64,000 nt of DNA from HGM04593 sp045660825 (GCA_045660825.1 JAZREN010000067.1:5285-69284), one strand, 5' to 3'; counted from the first letter of the stretch, positions 33,601 to 42,657 are shown. The notes: generated by a model not told the origin, from the letters alone. Numbers and translations are program-made.

Positions 33601-34217
33601 TGCGTCGTCTGGTCTTTACAATAATACTTGCGGCGGTGCTGTGGACTGTGATGTTCAGTCCATGGACCGCGCCGCATGTTAACTTTTGGTGGATGATGAC
33701 AGGCTCGGCCTGCACGCTGTCGCTCTGTGCAACACTGTTTGCACCGGGGTGGTGGAAGAGGGTGCACCTTGACACTGCCAATATTCTGTGGGGCATTGCC
33801 ATTGCTGTTGCGCTGTGGGGCGTGTTCTGGGTTGGCGACAAACTGTCGCAGCTGATGTTCGACTTTGCCCGCCCGCAGGTCGATACCATCTATGGAATGA
33901 AGGACGGACAGTCACCGTGGCTGCTCACTGCGTTGATGCTGTTCCTCATTGGGCCTGCCGAAGAGATTTTCTGGCGCGGATATGTGCAGGAGAATCTCTC
34001 CAAAAAGTGGAACGCAAACATGGGCTTTGTGGTTACAACGCTTATATATGCGCTTGTACATGCAGGCTCATTCAACTTCATGCTGATTATGGCGGCTCTT
34101 GTGGCCGGAGCAGTGTGGGGTTTGCTTTACCGTCTGTTCCCCAAATACTTTGCGGCGATAATAATTTCGCACGCGTTGTGGGATGTGGCGGTGTTTGTGT
34201 GGTTTCCGATAATGTAA
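33597..34217 (+). CDS. CPBP family intramembrane metalloprotease
   Basis: 206 residues with about six membrane helices. CPBP/CAAX-protease motifs are present: EEIFWRG (motif 1, EExxxR), LVHAGSFNF (motif 2) and SHALWDVAVF (motif 3, His plus Asp). Members process prenylated proteins, or in bacteria bacteriocins and regulators. The ATG overlaps the menA stop (ATGA), so translation is likely coupled. Substrate unknown. Confidence 0.9.
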   Translation: MMRRLVFTIILAAVLWTVMFSPWTAPHVNFWWMMTGSACTLSLCATLFAPGWWKRVHLDTANILWGIAIAVALWGVFWVGDKLSQLMFDFARPQVDTIYGMKDGQSPWLLTALMLFLIGPAEEIFWRGYVQENLSKKWNANMGFVVTTLIYALVHAGSFNFMLIMAALVAGAVWGLLYRLFPKYFAAIIISHALWDVAVFVWFPIM

Positions 34218-34221
34218 AGTT

Positions 34222-34330
34222 GTTTAAAAGGCACGATTTCGTCGTTACGCTTGCCAACAAAATCCTCATTTACGTTTAGTAAACTGCGGTTTTGTTTGGC
34301 TTCGCAAGCCTTGAACTCACACCTTTTAAA
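34222..34330. repeat. Long imperfect inverted repeat, MITE-like
   Basis: The ends GTTTAAAAGG and CCTTTTAAATAAAC pair, and further inside ACGCTTGCC and GGCTTCGCAAGC pair, then CCAACAAAATCC with GGTTTTGTTTGG. The whole 109-bp segment could fold into one hairpin. It is a candidate small non-autonomous element or structured RNA. Next to it is a GTCATTCTGAAC repeat at 34369-34394. Confidence 0.5.
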
Positions 34331-34368
34331 TAAACTTTAATGAATATAAGTTGCTCTTTTGTTTATAT

Positions 34369-34394
34369 GTCATTCTGAACGTAGTGAAGAATCT
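34369..34394 (+). repeat. GTCATTCTGAAC-type dispersed repeat
   Basis: GTCATTCTGAACGTAGTGAA followed by GAATCT; near-identical to the copy at 29274. Confidence 0.65.
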
Positions 34395-34462
34395 CTGTAT
34401 AATAGATATTTCGCTTTGCTCAATATGACTACTTGGAGTATTTAATTGCTTGAAATTAAAAT

Positions 34463-35830
34463 ATGGCAAAGGAAAAATCGGTTTTTCTGTGTAATGATTG
34501 TGGCTACGAATCGCCAAAGTGGGCGGGTAAGTGTCCTGCGTGCGGAGCGTGGAACAGTTTTGTTGAGAAGGTGGTGAGGAACGCGCCGGCATCGCGTGTG
34601 TCGCTTGCGACAGGCGAGAAGCCCCAGGTGCGCCCTATGCTCATTGACGATGTGGCAACCGATGCGTTGCCGCGCATTGACATGCGCGACGGTGAGCTGA
34701 ACCGTGTGCTTGGCGGTGGCCTTGTGCCGGGTTCGCTTGTGCTGTTGGGTGGTGAGCCTGGCATTGGAAAATCGACACTGGTGCTGCAGACAATCCTGGG
34801 CATGCCCGACCGCAAGGTGCTTTATGTGTCGGGCGAGGAGAGCGTGCAGCAGATAAAGCTGCGTGCCGACCGCATTGTGCACGAGCGTGGCAACTGCCAC
34901 ATCGTGTGCGAGACATCGCTCGAGACAATATTTGTACATATAAAGAACGTGCAGCCCGAGTTGCTTGTCATAGACTCAATACAGACAATGTGCAGCGAGT
35001 CGGTCGATTCATCTCCCGGCAGCATGGCACAGGTGCGCGAGTGCACGGGTATGCTACTGAAGTTTGCCAAGGAGAACAACGTGCCTGTAATCCTCATTGG
35101 TCACATAACAAAGGACGGTGCAATTGCCGGCCCAAAGATTCTTGAACACATTGTTGATGTGGTCATTCAGTTCGAGGGCGACCAGCACCACCTGTACCGT
35201 GTTCTGCGCTCGATAAAAAACCGCTTTGGCAGCACAGCCGAGCTTGGAATATATGAGATGCGACGCGAGGGATTGCGACAGGTCACAAATCCGTCGGAGC
35301 TACTGCTGAGTGAGCGCCACAAGGGTATGAGCGGCGTTGCTATTGCATCGGCAATTGAGGGCGTGAGCCCGTTCCTTATTGAGGCACAGGCGTTGGTGAG
35401 CACGGCGGCCTATGGCACACCGCAGCGCTCGGCGACAGGCTTTGACGGCCGCCGCATGAATATGTTGCTTGCGGTGCTCGAAAAGCGCGTAGGTTTCAAA
35501 CTGGCGCAGAAGGATGTCTACCTGAACATTGCCGGCGGATTGCGCGTGAATGACCCTGCCATTGATCTGGCGGTAATAAGTGCCATCTTATCAAGCAACA
35601 TGGATGTTGAGATTGAACCTACAATATGCATGGCCGGTGAGGTGGGCCTCTCGGGCGAGATTCGCCCTGTGAACCGCATTGAGCAGCGCATAGCCGAGGC
35701 TGCAAAGCTCGGCTTCAAGCAAATAATTGTGCCGCGCAGCAACCTTAAGGGGCTCGATGTCACGCGCTTCGGCATTGAGGTATTGCCGGTTGGTAAGGTC
35801 GAAGAGGCCTTCAGGTTGATTTTTGGATAA
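34463..35830 (+). CDS. radA: DNA repair protein RadA/Sms
   Basis: A 455-residue branch-migration helicase that processes recombination intermediates. Features: an N-terminal C4 zinc finger (CNDCGYES...CPACGAW, residues 11-31); a RecA-like core with Walker A GGEPGIGKST; the RadA-specific KNRFG; and a C-terminal Lon-protease-like domain (VYLNIAGGLRV, AGEVGLSGEIRPV) without the Lon catalytic residues. Length is standard. No promoter stands out in the repeat-filled upstream gap. Confidence 0.96.
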   Translation: MAKEKSVFLCNDCGYESPKWAGKCPACGAWNSFVEKVVRNAPASRVSLATGEKPQVRPMLIDDVATDALPRIDMRDGELNRVLGGGLVPGSLVLLGGEPGIGKSTLVLQTILGMPDRKVLYVSGEESVQQIKLRADRIVHERGNCHIVCETSLETIFVHIKNVQPELLVIDSIQTMCSESVDSSPGSMAQVRECTGMLLKFAKENNVPVILIGHITKDGAIAGPKILEHIVDVVIQFEGDQHHLYRVLRSIKNRFGSTAELGIYEMRREGLRQVTNPSELLLSERHKGMSGVAIASAIEGVSPFLIEAQALVSTAAYGTPQRSATGFDGRRMNMLLAVLEKRVGFKLAQKDVYLNIAGGLRVNDPAIDLAVISAILSSNMDVEIEPTICMAGEVGLSGEIRPVNRIEQRIAEAAKLGFKQIIVPRSNLKGLDVTRFGIEVLPVGKVEEAFRLIFG

Positions 35831-35851
35831 AATGAAAACTGTTTTACCTTT

Positions 35852-35987
35852 GACAACATCGTCTTTTCGCGACCCGCAGGGTACGACTTATATCCGTGCT
35901 ACCTGCGACCTATCGCTGCCAATGTTGTCGAACCCTCGGTTTAGTTAACCCTCGGCTTTCAGTTTTCACCTTTCACCTTTCACTTTA
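35852..35987. repeat. Nested hairpin plus GAAAGGTGAAA-type repeats
   Basis: GACAACAT (35852-35859) pairs with ATGTTGTC (35922-35929); inside, CGCAGGGTA (35875-35883) pairs with TACCTGCG (35900-35907). Downstream at 35958-35987, TTTCAGTTTTCACC and two TTTCACC units are the reverse complement of the repeat at 14176 and 41196. Confidence 0.5.
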
Positions 35988-35993
35988 AGAACT

Positions 35994-37586
35994 ATGGTAC
36001 ACGAATTTCAGTTAAGGGTGCAGCCCTATGAGGCGGCCAACGAGCAGTCGCTCGCACGATATATTGCCCGTGAGAAGGGTATGGACGAGCGCACGATAAA
36101 CGCAGTGCGCGTGTTGCGCCGCAGCATTGATGCACGCCAACGTACAATATACATTAACCTCACGGTGAGGGTTTTCGTGAACGAGATACCCCCTGCCGAT
36201 GAGTACACTGCACGCGAGTATCCCAACGTAGAGGGCAAGCGCCCGGTAATTGTTGTAGGTGCCGGCCCTGCGGGTCTTTTTGCAGCGCTCAAACTCATTG
36301 AGAACGGTCTGCGCCCCATTGTGGTGGAGCGTGGCAAGGATGTGCGCACACGCAAGGTTGACCTTGCAAACATATCGCGCACGCACACCGTGAACCCCGA
36401 ATCGAACTACTGTTTCGGTGAGGGTGGTGCAGGTGCATACTCCGACGGTAAACTCTATACCCGCAGCAAAAAGCGCGGCAGCATAGAGGGCGTGCTCAAC
36501 ATCTTCTGCCAGCACGGCGCAAGCCCCACAATCCTTGCCGACGCGCACCCGCACATTGGAACAGACAAGTTGCCACGTGTGATTGAGAACATACGTAACC
36601 GCATAATTGAGTGCGGCGGCGAGGTGCGCTTTGAGACCCGCATGGAAGAGATACTTTTGAGCGGAGGCAAGGTGTGCGGTATACGCACCAACAACGGCGA
36701 GGTACTTGCCGATGCCGTTATCCTTGCAACAGGACACTCGGCAAAGGATGTCTACCGTTGGCTCAACAGCAACAACATAGCATTGGAGGCAAAGGGCTTT
36801 GCTGTGGGAGTGCGCTTGGAGCACCCTTCGGAGCTTATTGACCAGATACAGTACCACTCGCCAAAAGGCCGTGGAAAGTATTTGCCGGCTGCAGAGTACA
36901 GCTTCACTACACAGGTAAACGGCCGTGGAGTATACAGCTTCTGCATGTGCCCCGGTGGTGTGGTAATCCCATCGGCTTCGGCAGCACAGGAGTTGCTCGT
37001 TAACGGTATGTCTCCGTCGCACCGTGGTGGCGCATGGAGCAACTCGGGAATGGTTGTGCAGATTAACCCCGAGGATGTGCTGCTGCCCGAGATGCAGATT
37101 GACTGCGACGGCATTGACCCTGTTGCCGATGATTCGCCCTTGCGCGTGATGAACTTCCAGGAGCGCCTCGAGCGTCTCTGCTGGGTGATGGGTAACCGCA
37201 AGCAGACAGCTCCCGCACAGCGAATGACCGACTTTGTACGCGGCAAACTGAGCTACGACCTGCCGCGCAGTTCATATGCTCCGGGGCTCATATCTTCGCC
37301 CTTGCACTTCTGGTTGCCCAAGTTCGTCTCAACGCGCCTGCAGCGTGGCTTTGAGCAGTTCGGCCGCATGTCGCGCGGCTTCCTCACCAGCGAGGCTACA
37401 ATGATTGGTGTAGAGACACGTACATCATCGCCTGTACGCATAGTGCGTGATAACGAGACACTGCAGCATGTTACCGTTGGGGGCCTTTTCCCCTGCGGCG
37501 AGGGTGCCGGCTACGCCGGTGGCATTGTCTCGGCGGCAGTGGATGGCGAGAGATGTGCAATGGCGGCGAAAGAGTATTTGTCGTAG
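35994..37586 (+). CDS. FAD-dependent dehydrogenase (COG2509 type)
   Basis: A 530-residue flavoprotein. A small N-terminal domain (1-80) precedes the FAD-binding Rossmann motif VIVVGAGPAGLFAAL (about residues 83-97), then RTHTVNPESNYCFGEGGAG with SDGKLYTR typical of this family, VILATGHSAKDVY, and a C-terminal FAD-closing GLFPCGEGAGYAGG. The physiological substrate of these proteins is not established. Single-gene unit between repeat-rich gaps. Confidence 0.92.
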   Translation: MVHEFQLRVQPYEAANEQSLARYIAREKGMDERTINAVRVLRRSIDARQRTIYINLTVRVFVNEIPPADEYTAREYPNVEGKRPVIVVGAGPAGLFAALKLIENGLRPIVVERGKDVRTRKVDLANISRTHTVNPESNYCFGEGGAGAYSDGKLYTRSKKRGSIEGVLNIFCQHGASPTILADAHPHIGTDKLPRVIENIRNRIIECGGEVRFETRMEEILLSGGKVCGIRTNNGEVLADAVILATGHSAKDVYRWLNSNNIALEAKGFAVGVRLEHPSELIDQIQYHSPKGRGKYLPAAEYSFTTQVNGRGVYSFCMCPGGVVIPSASAAQELLVNGMSPSHRGGAWSNSGMVVQINPEDVLLPEMQIDCDGIDPVADDSPLRVMNFQERLERLCWVMGNRKQTAPAQRMTDFVRGKLSYDLPRSSYAPGLISSPLHFWLPKFVSTRLQRGFEQFGRMSRGFLTSEATMIGVETRTSSPVRIVRDNETLQHVTVGGLFPCGEGAGYAGGIVSAAVDGERCAMAAKEYLS

Positions 37587-37630
37587 GGAAAGACTAAAAA
37601 GCGAAATTTACCATCGGAATATCGCGCTTT

Positions 37631-37657
37631 GTTATCCCGAACCGAAGGGAGGGATCT
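37631..37657 (+). repeat. Diverged GTTATCCCGAAC repeat
   Basis: GTTATCCCGAACCGAAGG then GAGGGATCT. A related fragment, GCCCCTTCGG, follows at 37691. Another member of the intergenic repeat set. Confidence 0.45.
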
Positions 37658-37740
37658 ATAAATCAAATCTGAGATATCTCCCATTGACTTTTGCCCCTTC
37701 GGGCGTCGACCGTTGGTTCGCTCGATATGACATAAGAGTA

Positions 37741-37776
37741 AATAATTTGGGTGGCCTCACAGCCACCCAAATTATT
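37741..37776. terminator. Bidirectional terminator
   Basis: 15-bp perfect arms (AATAATTTGGGTGGC and complement) around the loop CTCACA, between the convergent flavoprotein and manA genes. The manA stop begins at its edge. Confidence 0.9.
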
Positions 37777-38744
37777 TATTCTTCTATCCAACTTCTCAGG
37801 AGCTCCATCTCCCCTTCGGGGCAAATCTTGAGCCCGGTTGTCGTTGCGGGTACAAGGATGCTCTCGCCCTGGTGGATGCTCATGGTATTGCCGTTGTTGT
37901 CGGTGATGGTTCCCTTGCCAACTGTGCAGATGAGAATCACAAACGAGTCAAGCTCGGCAAGTGGCATGTCGTACTCCTTTGTCAAGCGATAGATATCGGT
38001 AGTAAAGTAGCGGCACGATACAAGCTGTGTGGCCTTGTCGGGCTGTGCGTCGTAGTATGTGCGGTAGTCGGGCAATACGGTGTAGTCAATTGCGCCCTTG
38101 CTCATCTCGGTGTGCAACTCGCGTGGGTTGCCGCTGTCGTCGCAACGGTTGAAGTCATAAATGCGGTAGGTGATGTTCGATGTCTGCTGAATCTCGGCAA
38201 TGAATGCACCGGCACCTATCGAGTGGATGCGGCCTGCGGGGAGGAAGAATACATCGCCTTTGTGGATGTCATACTCCTGCAACAGGTCGGTGATGGTGTT
38301 GTCGGCAATGCTCTGCTCATACTCCTCGGGTGTCACCTGTTTTGCAAAGCCCGAGCGCAGGCGTGAGCCCGGGTCGGCATCAACAACATACCACATCTCG
38401 GTCTTTCCCTTTGACTGGTGGCGCTCCCAAGCGAGCTTGTCGTTGGGGTGTACCTGGATCGAGAGGTCCTGACGCGCATCGATGAACTTGATGAGAAGCG
38501 GGAACTCCTTGCCAAAACGCTCGTAGTTGCTCTTGCCAAGCAAGGCTGCCTTGTCGCGTGCAATGAGCTCGGGCAACTTCATGCCGGCATCAACGCCCTC
38601 GGCAACAACCGACTCGTTGTCCTTTACGCCCGAAATTTCCCAGCTTTCGCCTACCTGTTTCTTGCTTGATTCTACTTCCTTGTAAGGGACAATCTTGTCT
38701 CCGCCCCAAAGCATCGACTTCAATATAGGTTTGAATTTGTACAT
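37776..38744 (-). CDS. manA: Type I mannose-6-phosphate isomerase
   Basis: A 322-residue cupin enzyme that interconverts mannose-6-phosphate and fructose-6-phosphate, cytosolic and zinc-dependent. Motifs: LKPILKSMLWGGDKI at the N-terminus, SIQVHPNDKLAWERH and KTEMWYVVDADP (zinc ligands), VFFLPAGRIHSIGAG, and a C-terminal cupin GKGTITDNNGNTM. The short form lacking the helical insertion is the usual Bacteroidota type. Divergent from the outer-membrane barrel gene. Confidence 0.94.
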   Translation of the reverse strand: MYKFKPILKSMLWGGDKIVPYKEVESSKKQVGESWEISGVKDNESVVAEGVDAGMKLPELIARDKAALLGKSNYERFGKEFPLLIKFIDARQDLSIQVHPNDKLAWERHQSKGKTEMWYVVDADPGSRLRSGFAKQVTPEEYEQSIADNTITDLLQEYDIHKGDVFFLPAGRIHSIGAGAFIAEIQQTSNITYRIYDFNRCDDSGNPRELHTEMSKGAIDYTVLPDYRTYYDAQPDKATQLVSCRYFTTDIYRLTKEYDMPLAELDSFVILICTVGKGTITDNNGNTMSIHQGESILVPATTTGLKICPEGEMELLRSWIEE

Positions 38745-38840
38745 ATTGTGTTTGTTTAATGGTTTGCTGAATACATCGTTGCAAGTTATGTATTTTTTAT
38801 TATTGCCATATTGAATATTGTGTTAATGAATGTTAAAAAT

Positions 38841-38889
38841 GGGGGGGGTAAAAAGTGTTGCGCTGTTTGGGATTTTTTACTTATCTTCG
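38841..38889 (+). promoter_or_regulatory. Promoter with adjacent G8 tract
   Basis: TTG (38858-38860), 21 bp, TATCTTCG (38882-38889), one mismatch from consensus. A homopolymer of eight G (38841-38848) ends 9 bp upstream of the -33 box. G runs are prone to slipped-strand length change, so promoter phase variation is possible. Confidence 0.6.
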
Positions 38890-38909
38890 CGCTCAAAATA
38901 ATTTATTGT

Positions 38910-41189
38910 ATGTTTAAAAGGATATTATTGTCGATAGCACTGCTTTTCATTGCCTTGAATGTGGCTGAGGCACAAGGCATTGGCGGCCGTGTAATCAATG
39001 GAGAGTCTGTGCCGGTTGAGGGCGCAAATGTGGTACTTCAAAGCATCGATTCTGTTTATGTGGATGTTGCGCTGACCGACAGTGCCGGTCTCTTCTCTTT
39101 CTCGCATAATATGGAGAAATACCGCCTTGTGGTAAACCACATGGCCTACCATTCGCGCGAGGTGGAGTATAGCATGCCTTTGGTGGGTGATATTGTCCTT
39201 GAACCGCAGGACAGGATGCTTGGCGAGCTTGATGTGGTTGCCGAGCGGCCATTGGTGAAGGTGGAGAATGGTGCTTTGGCCTATGACCTTGAACAGCTCA
39301 CGCACGACAAGGCAGTGAACAATACCTACGAGGCACTGACAAGGTTGCCAGGCGTGAGCGAGAAGGATGGTAGCTTTACCCTTGTTGGTGCAAACTCCCT
39401 GGCTGTAATAATAAACGGCAAGCCATCGACTATGAGTGCCGAACAGGTTGCATCGTTGCTAAAAAGCACTCCCGTGGGGCGCGTTGAGAAGGTCGAGGTA
39501 ATGTACAGTGCACCGCCACACTATCATGTGCGTGGTGCCGCGCTCAACATTGTGCTTAAGAAGGATACCCAATACTCGCTGCAGGGTGAACTGGGTGGCG
39601 ACTACATAAACCGTTTTACAGACAATGGCGGCGCTCATGCCTTTTTGCGCGCTGCAACTCCCAAGTTTGCGTTCGATGCAATGTACAACATATCGCGCCT
39701 GTCCGAGGTGCAGGATCTTGATATGATTTCACTGCACACTCTTGGTGGCGTGCAGCACGATATACGGCAGTTGCAGGAGATACGCGGCAGCTTGTGGAAA
39801 CATAGTGCAAGGGCGGCGTTTGAGTATAATTTCAACGAGAAGAACAGTGTGAGCCTTGCCTATAACTACCAGACAAAAACCGATGCCGAGAGCAGTTCGA
39901 CATCGGTCGGCAACTACCAGAACTCCGAGCAGAGAAAGGTTGTTGACAGTGACCACATGCATAACTTCTCTCTGCAGGCATTGACCGGGATTGGCCTCTC
40001 GCTTGGAGTGGACTACACCATGTACAAGAACCACAGCACGCAGCACATGGACGTCACTTTCCTCAGTGACAGTACACAACTTTTCATGTCGCAGAATGCG
40101 GGGCAGGATATACGTTCGCTACATGCGTATGCCGACCAGAAGCACTCTTTCGCCGGCGGGTGGACACTTGGCTATGGTGCATCGTACCGCAACAGCGAGA
40201 GCAACGATTACCAATTATTCGATGCTGGTAGCACATTGGCAGGAACAAACGTTGAGGCAGCCTTGTCCGAGCACACTGCCGAGGCATATGTCTCGTTCGG
40301 CCGTCAATCTCCGCTCGGACTGTCGTTCTCATTGTCGGCTACAGCAGAGTATTACAAGGTCAACGAGCGCGAGAGATGGACATTCTATCCACAGGCTTCG
40401 CTCACATATATGCGTCACCCCGACCACATCTTTCAGTCCACATTCAATGTGAACAAGCAGTATCCCTCGTACTGGCAGATGCAGTCGGCTGTGAGTTACA
40501 TCGACGGTTACTCCGAACTGCATAACTCGCCCGGGCTTGAACCATCAAAGGCATATGTGTTCAATGCGAACTATATATTGAAACAGAAGTATGTGTTCGG
40601 CGTGTTCTGCAACTACATCGACAAGTTCTTTGCCCAGGCAATGTACCAGGCAACAGATCGCCTTGCACTCATTTACCAGACCCACAACTGGGATTACTAC
40701 TTGCAATCGGGTGTCGTGACCGTATTGCCGTATTCCCCTGTCAAGTGGTTCAATACACGTGCTACGTTGGTTGGCTTTTACATAGCGCAGCGTTGCGACA
40801 ACTTCTTTGACATTGGCTTCGAGGATAGGAAATTCGCTGCCAGTGCCTCGCTCAACAATAGCTTTATTGTGAGCAAAGACCTTGTCTTTGAACTCAATGG
40901 TTGGGTGCAGTCGCCAATCACACAGGGAACATTCTCGGTAAAGACTATGTGGAGCCTCTCGGCCGGTGCAAAGTGGAACTTTGCCGGCGGCAAGGGAACT
41001 TTGAGCTGTTTCTATAATGACATCTTTAACTCAACCATCAGCGAAATGGGAATGGATTATAAGGGGCAGTACATAGTCCACAAGAATAATATGTACACCC
41101 GTAACTTTACGCTCTCGCTCGTTTATCGATTCGGTGGTTACAGGAAGAAAGAGGCGAAGGAGGTAGATACCTCACGCTTCGGTCATTGA
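38910..41189 (+). CDS. TonB-receptor-like outer-membrane beta-barrel protein
   Basis: 759 residues from the ATG at 38910 (MFKRILLSIALLFIALNVAEAQ, a clear signal peptide). The longer frame from 38811 would include the promoter. After the signal comes a CarboxypepD-regulatory-like fold (GGRVINGESVPVEGANVVLQ), then a plug-like domain (NSLAVIINGKPSTMSAEQV, GRVEKVEVMYSAPP) and a C-terminal barrel with alternating aromatic strands ending YRFGGY. It belongs to the OMP_b-brl_3 type. No SusD partner follows, so it is not a classic polysaccharide locus. Ligand unknown. Confidence 0.92.
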   Translation: MFKRILLSIALLFIALNVAEAQGIGGRVINGESVPVEGANVVLQSIDSVYVDVALTDSAGLFSFSHNMEKYRLVVNHMAYHSREVEYSMPLVGDIVLEPQDRMLGELDVVAERPLVKVENGALAYDLEQLTHDKAVNNTYEALTRLPGVSEKDGSFTLVGANSLAVIINGKPSTMSAEQVASLLKSTPVGRVEKVEVMYSAPPHYHVRGAALNIVLKKDTQYSLQGELGGDYINRFTDNGGAHAFLRAATPKFAFDAMYNISRLSEVQDLDMISLHTLGGVQHDIRQLQEIRGSLWKHSARAAFEYNFNEKNSVSLAYNYQTKTDAESSSTSVGNYQNSEQRKVVDSDHMHNFSLQALTGIGLSLGVDYTMYKNHSTQHMDVTFLSDSTQLFMSQNAGQDIRSLHAYADQKHSFAGGWTLGYGASYRNSESNDYQLFDAGSTLAGTNVEAALSEHTAEAYVSFGRQSPLGLSFSLSATAEYYKVNERERWTFYPQASLTYMRHPDHIFQSTFNVNKQYPSYWQMQSAVSYIDGYSELHNSPGLEPSKAYVFNANYILKQKYVFGVFCNYIDKFFAQAMYQATDRLALIYQTHNWDYYLQSGVVTVLPYSPVKWFNTRATLVGFYIAQRCDNFFDIGFEDRKFAASASLNNSFIVSKDLVFELNGWVQSPITQGTFSVKTMWSLSAGAKWNFAGGKGTLSCFYNDIFNSTISEMGMDYKGQYIVHKNNMYTRNFTLSLVYRFGGYRKKEAKEVDTSRFGH

Positions 41190-41877
41190 TGACTGAAACT
41201 GAAAGGTGAAATGTGAAAACGGAAAGGTGTCGTTGTTGCATAAAAGGAGGGTGATGACAGTTTAATTTGACAAATGGGCTCACCTGCAAAAATTGGGGTT
41301 ACGAATAAGTCAACTTTTATTTGTCGGCAGTTTTTACCCTTAACATGGTATCGTATATTCTTCTTGTTGTCGTTCTGTCATGTTCTTTCGTAGCGCGAAA
41401 GAACCAAAGCGCCCGGCACCGGCAAAATCAGTCATAACAGCCTTTTGCTCAGGAGTCGCAGGGCGACATCCCTCGGTCGGCTGTTATTTGCCGCAAACAG
41501 CTGTTCGTTCAAGCATCGGGGACAAACAACTCGCTTTTCACGCAATAACAGCATCACATATATGCACCGCTCAAACAAATTTTGTCCTGTTTCCGATGCT
41601 TGCCCGGCTATTTGCTGTGATTTTGATGGTGCCGGTTTTAAAATATTACAATTTTACGCTCTAAAATCTGTGATTCAGGCCAATGAATCTTCATAACAAA
41701 GGTAATTCGTCGCTGAAAGCGAAATTTACATGTTAGCAAGCGGAAGCAATTTCAAGAAATTTTAAATGGTTGTTAATTTAATACATCAATAAGCTATATC
41801 ACAAACTTAAAGCAAACGGAATTATACACATCTTTTTGCGACTGAGCCAAAATATCCTCCAACGATGTTGACCAAAT
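41190..41877. repeat. Gene-free stretch with structured repeats
   Basis: 41196-41228 has GAAAGGTGAAA-type units. From 41382 come nested hairpins: GTTCTTTCG/CGAAAGAAC (41382-41404), TAACAGCC/GGCTGTTA (41437-41489) and CAAGCATCGG/CCGATGCTTG (41512-41606). The 94-codon reading frame across this area follows the hairpins and has no coding character. 41610-41877 shows nothing recognisable. Confidence 0.6.
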
Positions 41878-42063
41878 ATTTAGGGGTGGCTCGATTTGGA
41901 CAGTCCTTTTTCGGCGGTAAAAACAAATTCACCGCCAAAGTCATTTATTTACAATATGTTATATTGAACGATTGTGAAACGAGTTTCTGCACAATCGCTG
42001 CTTAAACTCTAATTTTGCTCTTGGCGTGTAGCCTTCTATGTAGTCTAAATTAAGACCAATTAG

Positions 42064-42093
42064 TTGCGCTTTATGAAAAATTGCTTAACTTTG
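42064..42093 (+). promoter_or_regulatory. Promoter inside the inverted-repeat element
   Basis: TTG (42064-42066), 19 bp, TAACTTTG (42086-42093). Transcription from here would give a leader of about 320 nt before the zinc-ribbon ORF, containing the hairpin at 42187-42303. Confidence 0.65.
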
Positions 42094-42186
42094 TATAAAC
42101 ATTAAAGATTTTTGCCTATGAAACATAGCGTATAGTTTGATACGCACATTTAGACATATTGAAAAAGCGTTTTAGCTTTATTCTGT

Positions 42187-42303
42187 CATTTCGAAAGTTT
42201 GGCGACTAATGAATACCGACAAGAATACTGCAAAAATGCTCGCGCTTAACGGTGCGGGCTTTTGGTTATTCTGTCGGTAGGTTACGCCAAACACCTCGAA
42301 ATG
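42187..42303 (+). ncRNA. Structured leader or small RNA candidate
   Basis: Imperfect long hairpin. CATTTCGA, GTTTGGCG, ACCGACA and GAATA of the left arm pair in order with TATTC, TGTCGGT, CGCCAAAC and TCGAAATG of the right arm, with an inner stem-loop GCTCGCGC/GTGCGGGC. A TTT-rich run (GCGCTTTTTTTGTGCG) follows at 42327-42342. It could be a cis-regulatory leader or an independent RNA. Confidence 0.4.
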
Positions 42304-42419
42304 CGGATACACTAAAAGTACCGCGCTTTTTTTGTGCGTTTTATTGAAGTAAATCAAGGTACAACGGAGTAACCGAAAAACCGTTAAATGAGTAGGGATA
42401 ATTTTTATCAAATTATATT

Positions 42420-42593
42420 ATGAATAGCGTATTTACTATGTGCCCCACTTGCGGCAATTGCAAAAAAGATGATAGAATTTACAGATGTCCAAGCTGTGGA
42501 AGGATCTTGTGTGAGCGTTGTGCTCCTTATAACTACTGCCCTATTTGTAATGGACCTCTAACTTGGAAAGATCAAATAGGCTATATTGGATAA
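42420..42593 (+). CDS. Small zinc-ribbon protein (57 residues)
   Basis: ATG at 42420 to TAA at 42591-42593. The sequence is Cys-rich: MCPTCGNCKKDDRIYRCPSC, then CERCAPYNYCPICNG, with nine Cys in CxxC pairs, enough for two zinc sites in a RING- or B-box-like arrangement. It ends WKDQIGYIG. It lies inside the inverted-repeat element, behind a consensus promoter and before a strong hairpin. The family is unknown; protein- or nucleic-acid-binding is the general expectation. Confidence 0.72.
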   Translation: MNSVFTMCPTCGNCKKDDRIYRCPSCGRILCERCAPYNYCPICNGPLTWKDQIGYIG

Positions 42594-42614
42594 TATACCA
42601 TTAATTATAACAAA

Positions 42615-42657
42615 AGTGGCGTATGTAGGAACCCGTGTAGTTTCTTCATACGCCACT
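42615..42657 (+). terminator. Hairpin after the zinc-ribbon gene
   Basis: AGTGGCGTATG (42615-42625) pairs perfectly with CATACGCCACT (42647-42657); a short T-rich tract (TCTGTTTATT) follows. Confidence 0.7.

Noticed and set aside
36012..37022. 336-codon minus-strand frame opposite the flavoprotein
   Set aside because: Antisense shadow; the sense strand has an intact FAD-binding protein.
41380..41664. 94-codon reading frame on the plus strand
   Set aside because: It follows nested hairpins, has no promoter or ribosome-binding site, and its composition looks like a translated repeat.
41971..42002. Third copy of the WYL-region operator (CGATTGTG ... CACAATCG)
   Set aside because: The spacing between TGTG and CACA is 13 bp instead of 11 and the inner CA/TG is missing.
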